Source: Acidithiobacillus sulfurivorans
GTDB taxonomy: Bacteria > Pseudomonadota > Gammaproteobacteria > Acidithiobacillales > Acidithiobacillaceae
Length of the DNA stretch: 64,000 nt
Reading direction: 5' to 3'
Assembly (NCBI RefSeq): GCF_018853815.1
Contig: NZ_JAAOMP010000036.1
Location: 1 to 64,000, forward strand
Shown here one piece after another: positions 18,374 to 26,558 of this stretch; position 1 is the first letter of the stretch, and the number at the start of each line of letters is the position of its first letter. The notes under the pieces are model-generated. The model saw only the letters and a program-made list of their open reading frames with translations. It was not told where the DNA came from and did not search any database. A program made the translations under genes and the position numbers.

Positions 18374-20713
18374 ATGAACACTGCCGAATCCAGAATAAAT
18401 ACTGTCGGCCTTGTGCTGGTTTCCCACAGTCGAGCCCTGGCCCTGGCCACCGAAACCCTCATTCGTCAGGTCACCGGTTCCGACGTACGGTTGGCCATTG
18501 CAGCAGGTGCGGGTGATGAAGGAGCAGATCTGGGCACGGATGCCCTGCAAATTCTGGCCGCCATTGAATCGTTGGATAACCCCATGGGAACCCTGGTACT
18601 CATGGACATGGGTAGTGCGCTGCTGAGTACAGAAACCGCCTTAGGTCTCCTGCCAGAATCGGTCAGGGCGCGGGTCCTGATGAGTAGCGGACCCTTTGTG
18701 GAGGGCGCCATGACTGCTGCCCTGGCCGCCAGCGGCGGCGCCTCTCTGGCCGAGGTGCAGCAAGAAGCGGAAAACGGGCTGCGCATGAAGCAACAACAAC
18801 TGGCTCCCGACAACATCACCGCTGAAAAAAACCGACAAATACCAGCAGCCACTCCGAAACATCAGCGCAGTTTGCACTTGTCAGATCCCGCTGGCCTGCA
18901 TCTGCGCCCGGCAGCCGCATTGGCAAAACTCGCCCTCGCCCGGAGCACGCCCAGCTTCATCGCCGCAGCAAAACACCCGGATAATCGGGTTTCCGCTTCC
19001 AGTCTGACCGCCATTCTGGGACTGGACCTGCGCCAGGGAGATGAAATTTATCTCCAGACTTCAGGGCCGGATGCCGATGCATTCCTGGACAGGGCAGCAG
19101 CCTGCCTGCAGGAAAATCAGCATCCTCCTGCAAAAATTCCAACCCCTGTTGAAAATGAAGCCACGAAGCACCCTCAGGGGGCGGCTCCCGGTTTCGCCCA
19201 AGGACCCCTCATTATCCGTGATGGGCTCGTGACAACAGTACCCCGGTCCTATTGTGATGACTGTGCAAAAGCCCTTCACAAATTTCTTGAGGCCATCGCT
19301 GAGGTGCGGCGACAACTCAGCGATCACCCTATTTTAGAGGCTCAAAATGTGCTCTTGAGTGACCCTGCCCTTCTGGAAAAAACCACCACCCTGATCCAGA
19401 ACGAGCATCTGGATGCCGCCTCTGCCTGGGCACAAAGTATTTCGCAGGCCGCTTCCCAAATCGACGCCCTCAGCGACCCCATACTCCGTGCCCGCGCTGC
19501 AGATTTACGGGATTTAGGTAATCGGGTTCTCCAGGCCTTGGGGGTGACGGCAGATTCGCAGCCCTGGCAGGGGCCACCCGCTATTTTATTGGTCAATGAG
19601 TTACTCCCTTCAGTGGCCTTACGCCTCAACCCCAAACAGGTTCTTGGCGTGATAGATCGACATGGCAGCGCAAACTCGCATGCCGCCATTCTCTTGCGTG
19701 GCTCTGGTATTCCTTACGTCATCAACGCGGACCCCGTTGTTTTTGCGAACACTCAATATGTGGCCATGGATGGAAAAACTGGCGAATTATGGCCCGACCC
19801 CGACGCCCAGATTCTCGTAACCTTGCATGATCGGGAACGCATGCATCAAGACCAAAATTCAGCGGGTTCTTACGGCCAAATCACCCTGAACGATGGCAGC
19901 ACGCTGGAGCTTTGGGCCAACGTGGCCAGCACTGCGGAAGCGGCAGCGGCCAGGCGCCTTGGTGCTACGGGTATCGGTTTGCTGCGTACCGAGTTCTTTT
20001 TTCTCGATCAGAAAACGCTTCCCGATGAAGAAAGCCAGTGCCAGTCTCTACGTCAGGTCATGGCACCCATGCAGGGCCTGCCCATCGTCGTTCGGGCGCT
20101 CGATGCCGGGGCTGACAAGCCTTTATCTTTTATACCCATAGGGACTGAGGCCAATCCCGCCCTCGGCAGGCGAGGATTGCGCGCTCTGCTCGCGTATCCC
20201 GACATTTTTGCCCTGCAACTGCGGGCCATGCTGCGTGCAGGCCAGGATCACGATCTCCATATCATGCTGCCCATGGTCACCAACCCGGAAGAATTGCGCA
20301 GTGCCCGAATGATTTTGGATCAGGCACATCGGGAGCTTGAAGCTGCAGGCCATCCTCACCGTTGGCCCGTGCCGTTCGGAATCATGGCAGAAGTTCCGGC
20401 GGTCGCGCTGTGCATGAAGCAGTTCAATGGCCTGACGGATTTTGTGTCCATTGGCAGTAATGATCTTACCCAATACACGCTGGCCAGCGATCGCAGTAAT
20501 GCTTTACTCCAAACCTTGGGTAATGCCGCACACCCGGCGGTCTTGGAGTTATGCCGAAAAATGGTCCAGGACAGTCATGCTCCGGTTTCGATTTGCGGAG
20601 AAGCCGCCGGGGATCCACAAATTGCCCCTTTGCTGGTGGATTGCGGCATCCGCCGCTTGTCGATGGCGCCGCCGCGACTCAGTAACATGTATACGCGCGT
20701 TTCTGGCACTTAA
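18374..20713 (+). CDS. dhaM: DhaM-HPr-enzyme I fusion, phosphoryl donor for dihydroxyacetone kinase
   Basis: A 779-residue cytoplasmic phosphotransfer protein with three PTS modules. Residues 1-135 are the EIIA-Dha domain with His18 (VSHSRAL). Residues about 165-245 are HPr with His176 (PAGLHLRPAAALAKLA). From about 275 comes enzyme I with phospho-histidine 436 (GSANSHAAILLRG), the PEP-binding barrel (GIGLLRTEFFFL) and the late cysteine motif ICGEAAGDP. E. coli DhaM carries only a shortened enzyme I; here the PEP-binding part is present, so the protein could draw phosphate from PEP on its own. No sugar-PTS permease gene is in the window. Its stop overlaps the stop of the convergent next gene. 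Confidence 0.92.
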   Translation: MNTAESRINTVGLVLVSHSRALALATETLIRQVTGSDVRLAIAAGAGDEGADLGTDALQILAAIESLDNPMGTLVLMDMGSALLSTETALGLLPESVRARVLMSSGPFVEGAMTAALAASGGASLAEVQQEAENGLRMKQQQLAPDNITAEKNRQIPAATPKHQRSLHLSDPAGLHLRPAAALAKLALARSTPSFIAAAKHPDNRVSASSLTAILGLDLRQGDEIYLQTSGPDADAFLDRAAACLQENQHPPAKIPTPVENEATKHPQGAAPGFAQGPLIIRDGLVTTVPRSYCDDCAKALHKFLEAIAEVRRQLSDHPILEAQNVLLSDPALLEKTTTLIQNEHLDAASAWAQSISQAASQIDALSDPILRARAADLRDLGNRVLQALGVTADSQPWQGPPAILLVNELLPSVALRLNPKQVLGVIDRHGSANSHAAILLRGSGIPYVINADPVVFANTQYVAMDGKTGELWPDPDAQILVTLHDRERMHQDQNSAGSYGQITLNDGSTLELWANVASTAEAAAARRLGATGIGLLRTEFFFLDQKTLPDEESQCQSLRQVMAPMQGLPIVVRALDAGADKPLSFIPIGTEANPALGRRGLRALLAYPDIFALQLRAMLRAGQDHDLHIMLPMVTNPEELRSARMILDQAHRELEAAGHPHRWPVPFGIMAEVPAVALCMKQFNGLTDFVSIGSNDLTQYTLASDRSNALLQTLGNAAHPAVLELCRKMVQDSHAPVSICGEAAGDPQIAPLLVDCGIRRLSMAPPRLSNMYTRVSGT

Positions 20714-23382
20714 TGCTGGGTACAATGGTTACCCTTCAGCTCCCTCTCTTCGTCATAAACCAGATTGCGCAACTCCTGAATCATTTTGTTATTTTCACAC
20801 TCAAGAACGGAGCCCAGATAGAGAGCATTGGCTACATCTCCGTTATCCAGCGCCAGTTTTGCCTGGCGTGCCAGATGATGTATTTTTTCATGGCGCTGCA
20901 AAATCTGTAAAAACTCGGACTGTTCGCCAAAACGCAGGGATCCGTCCCCCTTCAGCCAGCGACCCAGATGGCATTTTTCTTCGGCATCCTGTTCCAATAC
21001 ATGTTGCGGAATGGATTTTTGCTCGCGCATGGCCAGCAGAAAATTCTCGGTCCGTTGTCCATGACCTTCCAGCAAAGTCGGCAAGATATCAATGGAAGAA
21101 TGGCTGAGCACACTCAAATTCAGATTCTTGAACTGCTGCAACCAGAGGGGAATATCTTCTCCGGGCATGGGCTTGGCAAACAAATATCCCTGCAAGTGAC
21201 CGCAACCCATTTTCGCCAATAATTTGGCATGGGCTTCTGTTTCCACCCCTTCCGCAATCACATCCAGACCCAACATACGACTGGCAGTAATAACGGCTGC
21301 TACAATAGCCAGGTCCTTGGGGTCGTTGATCATGTCGCGGACAAAGCTTTGATCCAACTTCACCGACTGAGCGGGGAGCTGCTGAAGATAGGTCAATGAA
21401 GCGTTCCCCGTTCCAAAATCATCCAGAGCTACCCGTACCCCCAGATCATTGCAGGCAGCCAGACGCTCCTGAGCATGCAGCAGATCGTTCAGTGGTGCTG
21501 ATTCGGTAATTTCTATTTCGATCTGCTCAGCAGGCAAACCAGGATATTTTCGTAGAGCCCTTTCCAGATCATCCAGGAAACGCGCATCCAGTAAATGATG
21601 CGCACTGATATTAATGGAAACACGCAAGGCAAGTCCTTGCTGCTGCCAGATTTGGCCTTGCCGAAAAGCGGCATCCATCACAAAAATACCCACATCCCGG
21701 GCATAGCGATGATGATCCAGACCGGCCCAGAAAGCTGAGGGACCCAGCAAACCCCGATCAGGATCACGAATTCGAAGCAAAGACTCAACCCCTGATACGC
21801 CGCCAAAACTGTTGACGATTGGCTGGTAATACAACACTAACTGATTATTTTTAAGCCCTGTTTCGAGAAGCAGTCGCATATTGGCCGCGTTTTGTGCGGC
21901 CTCATCCAGAGTCAGACTATACAGGCTGAGCTGATCACCTCCCTGTTTTTTTGCCGCATATAATGCCATATCCGCATGCGCCAAAAGTGTTTCTACGGAT
22001 ACTTCATCCAGAGGATATAGTGTCACTCCCAGACTGGCACTCACATGGATCCACTCGCCATCTATTTCCACGGGCGTACGCACGGCTTCCAAAATCCGGC
22101 CACAAATGAGATCCAGGTCGTCTATGGAACTCAGCGATGGAAAAAGCAGACCGAATTCGTCCCCTCCCAACCTTCCCAAGGTGTCTCCCGAACGCAAACA
22201 TTGACGAATCCGCTGGGTGACAGAAAGCAGCAAGCGATCACCGGCGCCATGCCCAAAACGGTCATTGACCGGTTTGAAACCATCCAGATCCAGCAGCACC
22301 ACCCCGAGTAAAGACTCCTCTCGACTGGCCTGCCGGCGGGCGATTTCCAGGCGATCCATAAATAAAAGGCGGTTGGGAACTTGAGTCAAGGGATCCCGGA
22401 GCATACGATTACGTAATTGCAGAACGATTTCGCCGAGATGGGCAAACGCCTCAAAATAATCTGACCCGATTCTTTTGAAATATCCTTTTGCCCGAGCGCC
22501 AATAAAACCTAAACCTTGCAAGTCACCCGACGAAAAAGGCAGAAACACCATCTCCTGAACGCGGGGTCGCAATTTCCGGATCCATTCCGGTGCTGCAGGA
22601 TCATCACTTGAATAAACCAGGACCTGATTTTGTTGCAAGGCCTGCCAACAGGGATCTTCTGCAGAATAAGGGAGATAGGGCATGGACAAGCGCAAACCGG
22701 CCGAAGCTTCCAGAGTTAATAGATCATTGACTCTACTGGAGCACAGAAAATAGCCAGCCAGGGTGATATAACGACTTTTACGCGGCAAGCGCTCACATAA
22801 CACCTGTAAAAGACTGGTGTTTTCCGTATCTTTTTCAATTCGGGTGCTTGCCAGGGTATCGAGCAACACATCAAAAACGGCGCTGCGCTCACCATCCGTT
22901 TCCCGTGCTGCCCGGGCGTAGCCACTTAACTGACTCATTAAGTCACCCATCAGCAGGCTGATGAGGATTTGTCCCAGACGCGACTGGTGTTCGGCTGGAA
23001 CGTGCTTTTCCAAAATCGGCTGCCAATTCCGCCAGTAAATGGTGTAGCCACCGGCCAGCCAGGCAGGATCAATGCCTAAATGGTGGTGCTTGGCACCCAG
23101 TTGCTGCATGGCAGTCTGCCAGGAAGAGTTCAGTTGGTTGTTCAGAAGACCATATCCATGCTCCGCTTGGCGCTGAACCAGAGCTTCAATTTGCGCTTCT
23201 GAAAAGTTTCTGAAAGCTGCGGCGGTAGCCGGATGTGAAAACAGATAGTTATAAAAATCCCTGGCCAGTTGTTCGGCACTTTGGGCAAATAAACGCCAAT
23301 ACCGGTCTAATAAAATGAAATCTTCACTATCCAGCCCCAAAAAACTGACCAGCGTATCTGGTCTGTTAAAGGGGCTATTCAT
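20710..23382 (-). CDS. Globin-coupled sensor with GGDEF, EAL-type (ESL) and CZB domains
   Basis: An 890-residue cytoplasmic signalling protein. Residues 1-160 are a sensor globin, with candidate proximal His99 in a KHHHLGID stretch aligning with the heme ligand of DosC. Residues about 185-320 resemble a GAF domain. GGDEF is intact at 406-410, with an allosteric RxxD site (RSGD, 397-400) five residues before it. The EAL domain (about 515-745) has ITES, DDFGTG, KLDQSFV, AEGVET and LQGY, but the signature reads ESL at 533-535. The last 120 residues look like a zinc-binding CZB domain (KCHLGRW, HEKIHH). Predicted to make, and perhaps degrade, c-di-GMP in response to oxygen. The ATG at 23382 overlaps the small upstream ORF by eight bases. 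Confidence 0.87.
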   Translation of the reverse strand: MNSPFNRPDTLVSFLGLDSEDFILLDRYWRLFAQSAEQLARDFYNYLFSHPATAAAFRNFSEAQIEALVQRQAEHGYGLLNNQLNSSWQTAMQQLGAKHHHLGIDPAWLAGGYTIYWRNWQPILEKHVPAEHQSRLGQILISLLMGDLMSQLSGYARAARETDGERSAVFDVLLDTLASTRIEKDTENTSLLQVLCERLPRKSRYITLAGYFLCSSRVNDLLTLEASAGLRLSMPYLPYSAEDPCWQALQQNQVLVYSSDDPAAPEWIRKLRPRVQEMVFLPFSSGDLQGLGFIGARAKGYFKRIGSDYFEAFAHLGEIVLQLRNRMLRDPLTQVPNRLLFMDRLEIARRQASREESLLGVVLLDLDGFKPVNDRFGHGAGDRLLLSVTQRIRQCLRSGDTLGRLGGDEFGLLFPSLSSIDDLDLICGRILEAVRTPVEIDGEWIHVSASLGVTLYPLDEVSVETLLAHADMALYAAKKQGGDQLSLYSLTLDEAAQNAANMRLLLETGLKNNQLVLYYQPIVNSFGGVSGVESLLRIRDPDRGLLGPSAFWAGLDHHRYARDVGIFVMDAAFRQGQIWQQQGLALRVSINISAHHLLDARFLDDLERALRKYPGLPAEQIEIEITESAPLNDLLHAQERLAACNDLGVRVALDDFGTGNASLTYLQQLPAQSVKLDQSFVRDMINDPKDLAIVAAVITASRMLGLDVIAEGVETEAHAKLLAKMGCGHLQGYLFAKPMPGEDIPLWLQQFKNLNLSVLSHSSIDILPTLLEGHGQRTENFLLAMREQKSIPQHVLEQDAEEKCHLGRWLKGDGSLRFGEQSEFLQILQRHEKIHHLARQAKLALDNGDVANALYLGSVLECENNKMIQELRNLVYDEERELKGNHCTQH

Positions 23383-23581
23383 CGCTGCAAAAAGCCGTAC
23401 AACTCCCCTGTTTGGACAAAACCGCATCCAGCACCAGGCTTTCCAGCGTTTCCGTCGGGCTTACCCCATAGAAAACGCTCAGCTCCTTGAGCATTATCCA
23501 TGCCCACTCTGAGAGTGCCACTTGTTTTATTACCGCCGCTTTTTGCCCGCTCTGATCATTATCAGGTTTTGTAGTAGACAT
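23375..23581 (-). CDS. Small hypothetical protein, possibly ribbon-helix-helix-like
   Basis: A 68-residue ORF from the ATG at 23581 (MSTTKPDNDQSGQ). The central part VALSEWAWIMLKELSVFYGVSPTETLESLVLDAVL reads as a strand followed by two helices, which resembles the ribbon-helix-helix fold of small DNA-binding proteins, but the match is by eye only. Its stop overlaps the start of the globin-GGDEF gene, so it is probably the first gene of that operon. The upstream frame extension to 23722 lacks a ribosome site and looks non-coding. Function not recognised. Confidence 0.5.
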   Translation of the reverse strand: MSTTKPDNDQSGQKAAVIKQVALSEWAWIMLKELSVFYGVSPTETLESLVLDAVLSKQGSCTAFCSDE

Positions 23582-23830
23582 AATTTTTACACCAACCTCA
23601 CTCAATTCATTCTGATAGCCATTTATTTTTTCCAGAAAGCAAACCTGGACTTGTAAAGAAAATGATACAACTTTCGGGAGGGAAGAGCAAACAGAGAAAC
23701 CAAGGTTTTTCTTATATATCATAAATGTAACACCAAGTAACAGCGGTTTATAATAATATCGTTATTTTCTTATGCTGTTATTTGAAGAATTTTTTTGGCA
23801 AAATTAATCCTTCAAAAATTTTTTATTTTA
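23582..23830. other. AT-rich gap between the small ORF and the PilZ gene
   Basis: 249 bases, very AT-rich at 23700-23830. Probably the promoter region of the small ORF/globin-GGDEF operon. No supported coding sequence. Confidence 0.4.
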
Positions 23831-24652
23831 TTAAAAAATGCGTGTGTTTCTGGAGTATTCCGGGCGTTTCTGAATTTCCTCGGCTTTTTTACATAAATAT
23901 AAGTGCTCGGCGCGCTTTTTTTGATCGCGGGTGAGAGACATCCGGATTCCGACCAGACACTGACCTGCTGGAGCCCCTTCTTCTTGAACGCGAACAACCG
24001 TAACCACCGTTTCACAGGTTCCGCAGTCAGCAATCGTAAATTCAGCAAGCACATTCTCGCCGGGCTGATATGAACCTCTAGGGGCAAAAAAGCTGGCGCC
24101 GCTAGGGCTGAAATCGTGTAGTTGCCCCACCATCTCAACACCACCCACCTTACGTAAGGTAATAGCGCCTTCCAGTCGCACCCGCTTGGCTCTGCGCGAG
24201 GCTCTGCGGTAGATCATACGCGGCACATCAAAACAATAGCGCCCTTCAAACAGGTATTTCAGGTCCGAAAAAAACATAAAAATAAAGTCACCCAATTCAA
24301 CAAAAATCAGGGCTTTCTTATAGTCTTCCCGCGCAAAAACACCCTTCAAGCGGAAAAGCAGACTCTCCGATTCACAGCCATCAAAATAAAAGTGTGCGCC
24401 AGAATCATTACTGTCCGCCGAAAAAATTACAGCATCTCCCAGACCCTCCGCAGACTTCTCTGAACATAGCATCGCCGGAATATCTTCAAAAACAGCTTCA
24501 CCAAACTCCTCCACTAGAGTTTGCTGATATTCTGCAATACTGAGCCCGCTTCTCAGCGGTAGCATCATACCCAACTCTGTATCGTCAGAAGTCAGTCCCA
24601 TATACCCTCCAGAAACAAGTGGATAGGCCCCATGATCCGGGCGAACAAACAT
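23831..24652 (-). CDS. PilZ-domain protein (YcgR-like c-di-GMP receptor)
   Basis: A protein of about 273 residues. The C-terminal PilZ domain begins at RRASRRAKRVRLEG, which contains the RxxxR c-di-GMP arginines, and continues to DFSPSGA, the D/NxSxxG motif. The N-terminal 150 residues look like the YcgR-N (flagellar brake) type region. It ends about 180 bases before the end of the next convergent element, and upstream of the globin-GGDEF gene with the same orientation, so maker and receptor of c-di-GMP are neighbours. ATG 24652 is chosen over an in-frame TTG at 24661; neither has a strong ribosome site. Confidence 0.8.
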   Translation of the reverse strand: MFVRPDHGAYPLVSGGYMGLTSDDTELGMMLPLRSGLSIAEYQQTLVEEFGEAVFEDIPAMLCSEKSAEGLGDAVIFSADSNDSGAHFYFDGCESESLLFRLKGVFAREDYKKALIFVELGDFIFMFFSDLKYLFEGRYCFDVPRMIYRRASRRAKRVRLEGAITLRKVGGVEMVGQLHDFSPSGASFFAPRGSYQPGENVLAEFTIADCGTCETVVTVVRVQEEGAPAGQCLVGIRMSLTRDQKKRAEHLYLCKKAEEIQKRPEYSRNTRIF

Positions 24653-24856
24653 TAGGAGCAATCCAGAAAATTTAATGAAAATCTACGCGTAAAAATTTTA
24701 GACATTTTCTTACCAAAAATGTTACACCTAATGTCTCAAAGGAACAAACACCGCTGGCTAAAGCAACCTGTCGGGCGGATGAGGTGTCCACAAGTTCTCT
24801 GGTCTGCGCTACACTGCCCCGCAATCAACCCACCACGCTCCCGGATGGAAAACGCC

Positions 24857-26524
24857 ATGGCCCAATATGTATTTACCATGAATCACCTGAGTAAAACCGT
24901 ACCGCCCAAGCGTGCGCTGCTCAAAGACATCTCTCTATCGTTTTTCCCTGGGGCGAAAATCGGGGTCTTGGGGCTGAATGGCTCGGGGAAATCCACCTTG
25001 ATGAAAATCATGGCGGGGGTGGATCGGGAGTTTGAAGGCGAAGCCCTGCCCATGCCGGACCTGAAAATTGGCTATCTGCCTCAGGAACCCGATGTCGATC
25101 CCAACAAAACCGTGCGTCAGGTGGTGGAGGAAGGTCTCGGTGAAATCATCGACGCGCAGCAACAGCTCGAAGCCGTCTATGCCGCTTATGCCGAACCGGA
25201 CGCCGATTTTGATGCCCTGGCCGCCGAGCAGGGACGACTGGAAGCCTTCGTCGCCGCCAGTGACGGGCACCAGGCTGAACTGCAGATGGAAGTGGCCGCT
25301 GATGCTTTGCGCCTGGCCCCTTGGGATGCGTTGGTAGGGCCTCTTTCCGGTGGCGAAAAACGCCGCATTGCCCTGTGCCGCCTGCTTATCAGTCGTCCCG
25401 ACATGCTGCTTCTCGACGAGCCGACCAACCATCTGGATGCCGAGTCAGTCGATTGGCTTGAACAGTATCTGCAGCGCTTCAGCGGGACCGTGGTGGCGGT
25501 CACCCATGACCGCTATTTCCTCGACAACGCCGCCGAATGGATTCTGGAGCTGGATCGCGGCCGTGGCTTTCCCTATAAAGGCAATTACTCGGCCTGGCTG
25601 GAGCAGAAAGAAAAACGTCTGGAACAGGAAGCACGCAGCGAAGCTTCGCGCATCAAAGCCATGCAACAGGAGCTGGAATGGGTCCGTCAGAATGCCAAGG
25701 GCCGGCAAAGCAAGAGTAAGGCGCGCCTGGCCCGCTTTGAAGAACTCAGCTCCTACGAATACCAGACGCGCAATGAAACTTCGGAAATTTTTATTCCCGT
25801 TGCCGAACGACTGGGTAATGAAGTCATTGAATTCAAGGATGTCAGCAAAGGCTTCGTCGACAAGCTCCTGTTTGAAAATCTCAGCTTCAAGATTCCTCCA
25901 GGTGCCATCGTCGGCGTGATTGGTCCGAACGGCGCTGGCAAGTCCACTTTTTTCCGGATGATCATTGGTCAGGAACAGGCCGACAGCGGCGAAGTAAGCA
26001 TCGGCTCTACCGTCAAACTGGCTTACGTGGATCAGTCCCGCGATGCCCTGGCGGCCAAAAACAATGTCTGGGAAGAAATTTCGGGGGGCCTGGATATTCT
26101 GACCGTTGGCAAATTTGAAATCCAGTCTCGCGCCTATTGTGGTCGCTTCAATTTCAAGGGAAACGACCAGCAGAAACTGGTGGGCCAGTTATCGGGTGGG
26201 GAACGCGGTCGCCTGCATCTCGCCAAGACCCTGATAGCCGGTGGAAACGTGCTGCTACTGGACGAACCGTCCAATGATCTGGATGTGGAAACCTTGCGGG
26301 CCCTGGAAGATGCTCTGCTGGAATTTGCCGGTAGCGTCCTGGTCATTTCCCATGATCGCTGGTTTCTGGATCGCATCGCCACCCATATCATCGCCTTTGA
26401 GGGCGATGGTCATGTCGAATTTTTTGCCGGTAACTACCATGAATACGAAGCCGACAAAAAGCGTCGCCTGGGTGAGGAGGGGGCCAAGCCCCATCGTTTG
26501 CGCTTCAAGCCTATTGTTCGCTGA
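24857..26524 (+). CDS. ettA: Energy-dependent translational throttle protein EttA (ABC-F ATPase)
   Basis: A 555-residue ABC-F protein with two cassettes: Walker A LNGSGKST and GPNGAGKST, signatures LSGGEKRR and LSGGERGR, Walker B LLDEPTNHLD and LLDEPSNDLD. A charged arm lies in the first cassette and a linker rich in Arg/Lys between them (residues about 240-310). The length equals E. coli EttA. It binds the ribosomal E site and gates entry into elongation by ADP/ATP ratio. ATG 24857 (MAQYVFTMNHLSK) matches the family start; an upstream frame extension to 24719 is discarded. It stands alone between convergent or divergent neighbours. Confidence 0.95.
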   Translation: MAQYVFTMNHLSKTVPPKRALLKDISLSFFPGAKIGVLGLNGSGKSTLMKIMAGVDREFEGEALPMPDLKIGYLPQEPDVDPNKTVRQVVEEGLGEIIDAQQQLEAVYAAYAEPDADFDALAAEQGRLEAFVAASDGHQAELQMEVAADALRLAPWDALVGPLSGGEKRRIALCRLLISRPDMLLLDEPTNHLDAESVDWLEQYLQRFSGTVVAVTHDRYFLDNAAEWILELDRGRGFPYKGNYSAWLEQKEKRLEQEARSEASRIKAMQQELEWVRQNAKGRQSKSKARLARFEELSSYEYQTRNETSEIFIPVAERLGNEVIEFKDVSKGFVDKLLFENLSFKIPPGAIVGVIGPNGAGKSTFFRMIIGQEQADSGEVSIGSTVKLAYVDQSRDALAAKNNVWEEISGGLDILTVGKFEIQSRAYCGRFNFKGNDQQKLVGQLSGGERGRLHLAKTLIAGGNVLLLDEPSNDLDVETLRALEDALLEFAGSVLVISHDRWFLDRIATHIIAFEGDGHVEFFAGNYHEYEADKKRRLGEEGAKPHRLRFKPIVR

Positions 26525-26558
26525 ATGGCAGCCTAGACCCAAAGCTCATACAAGCTTC

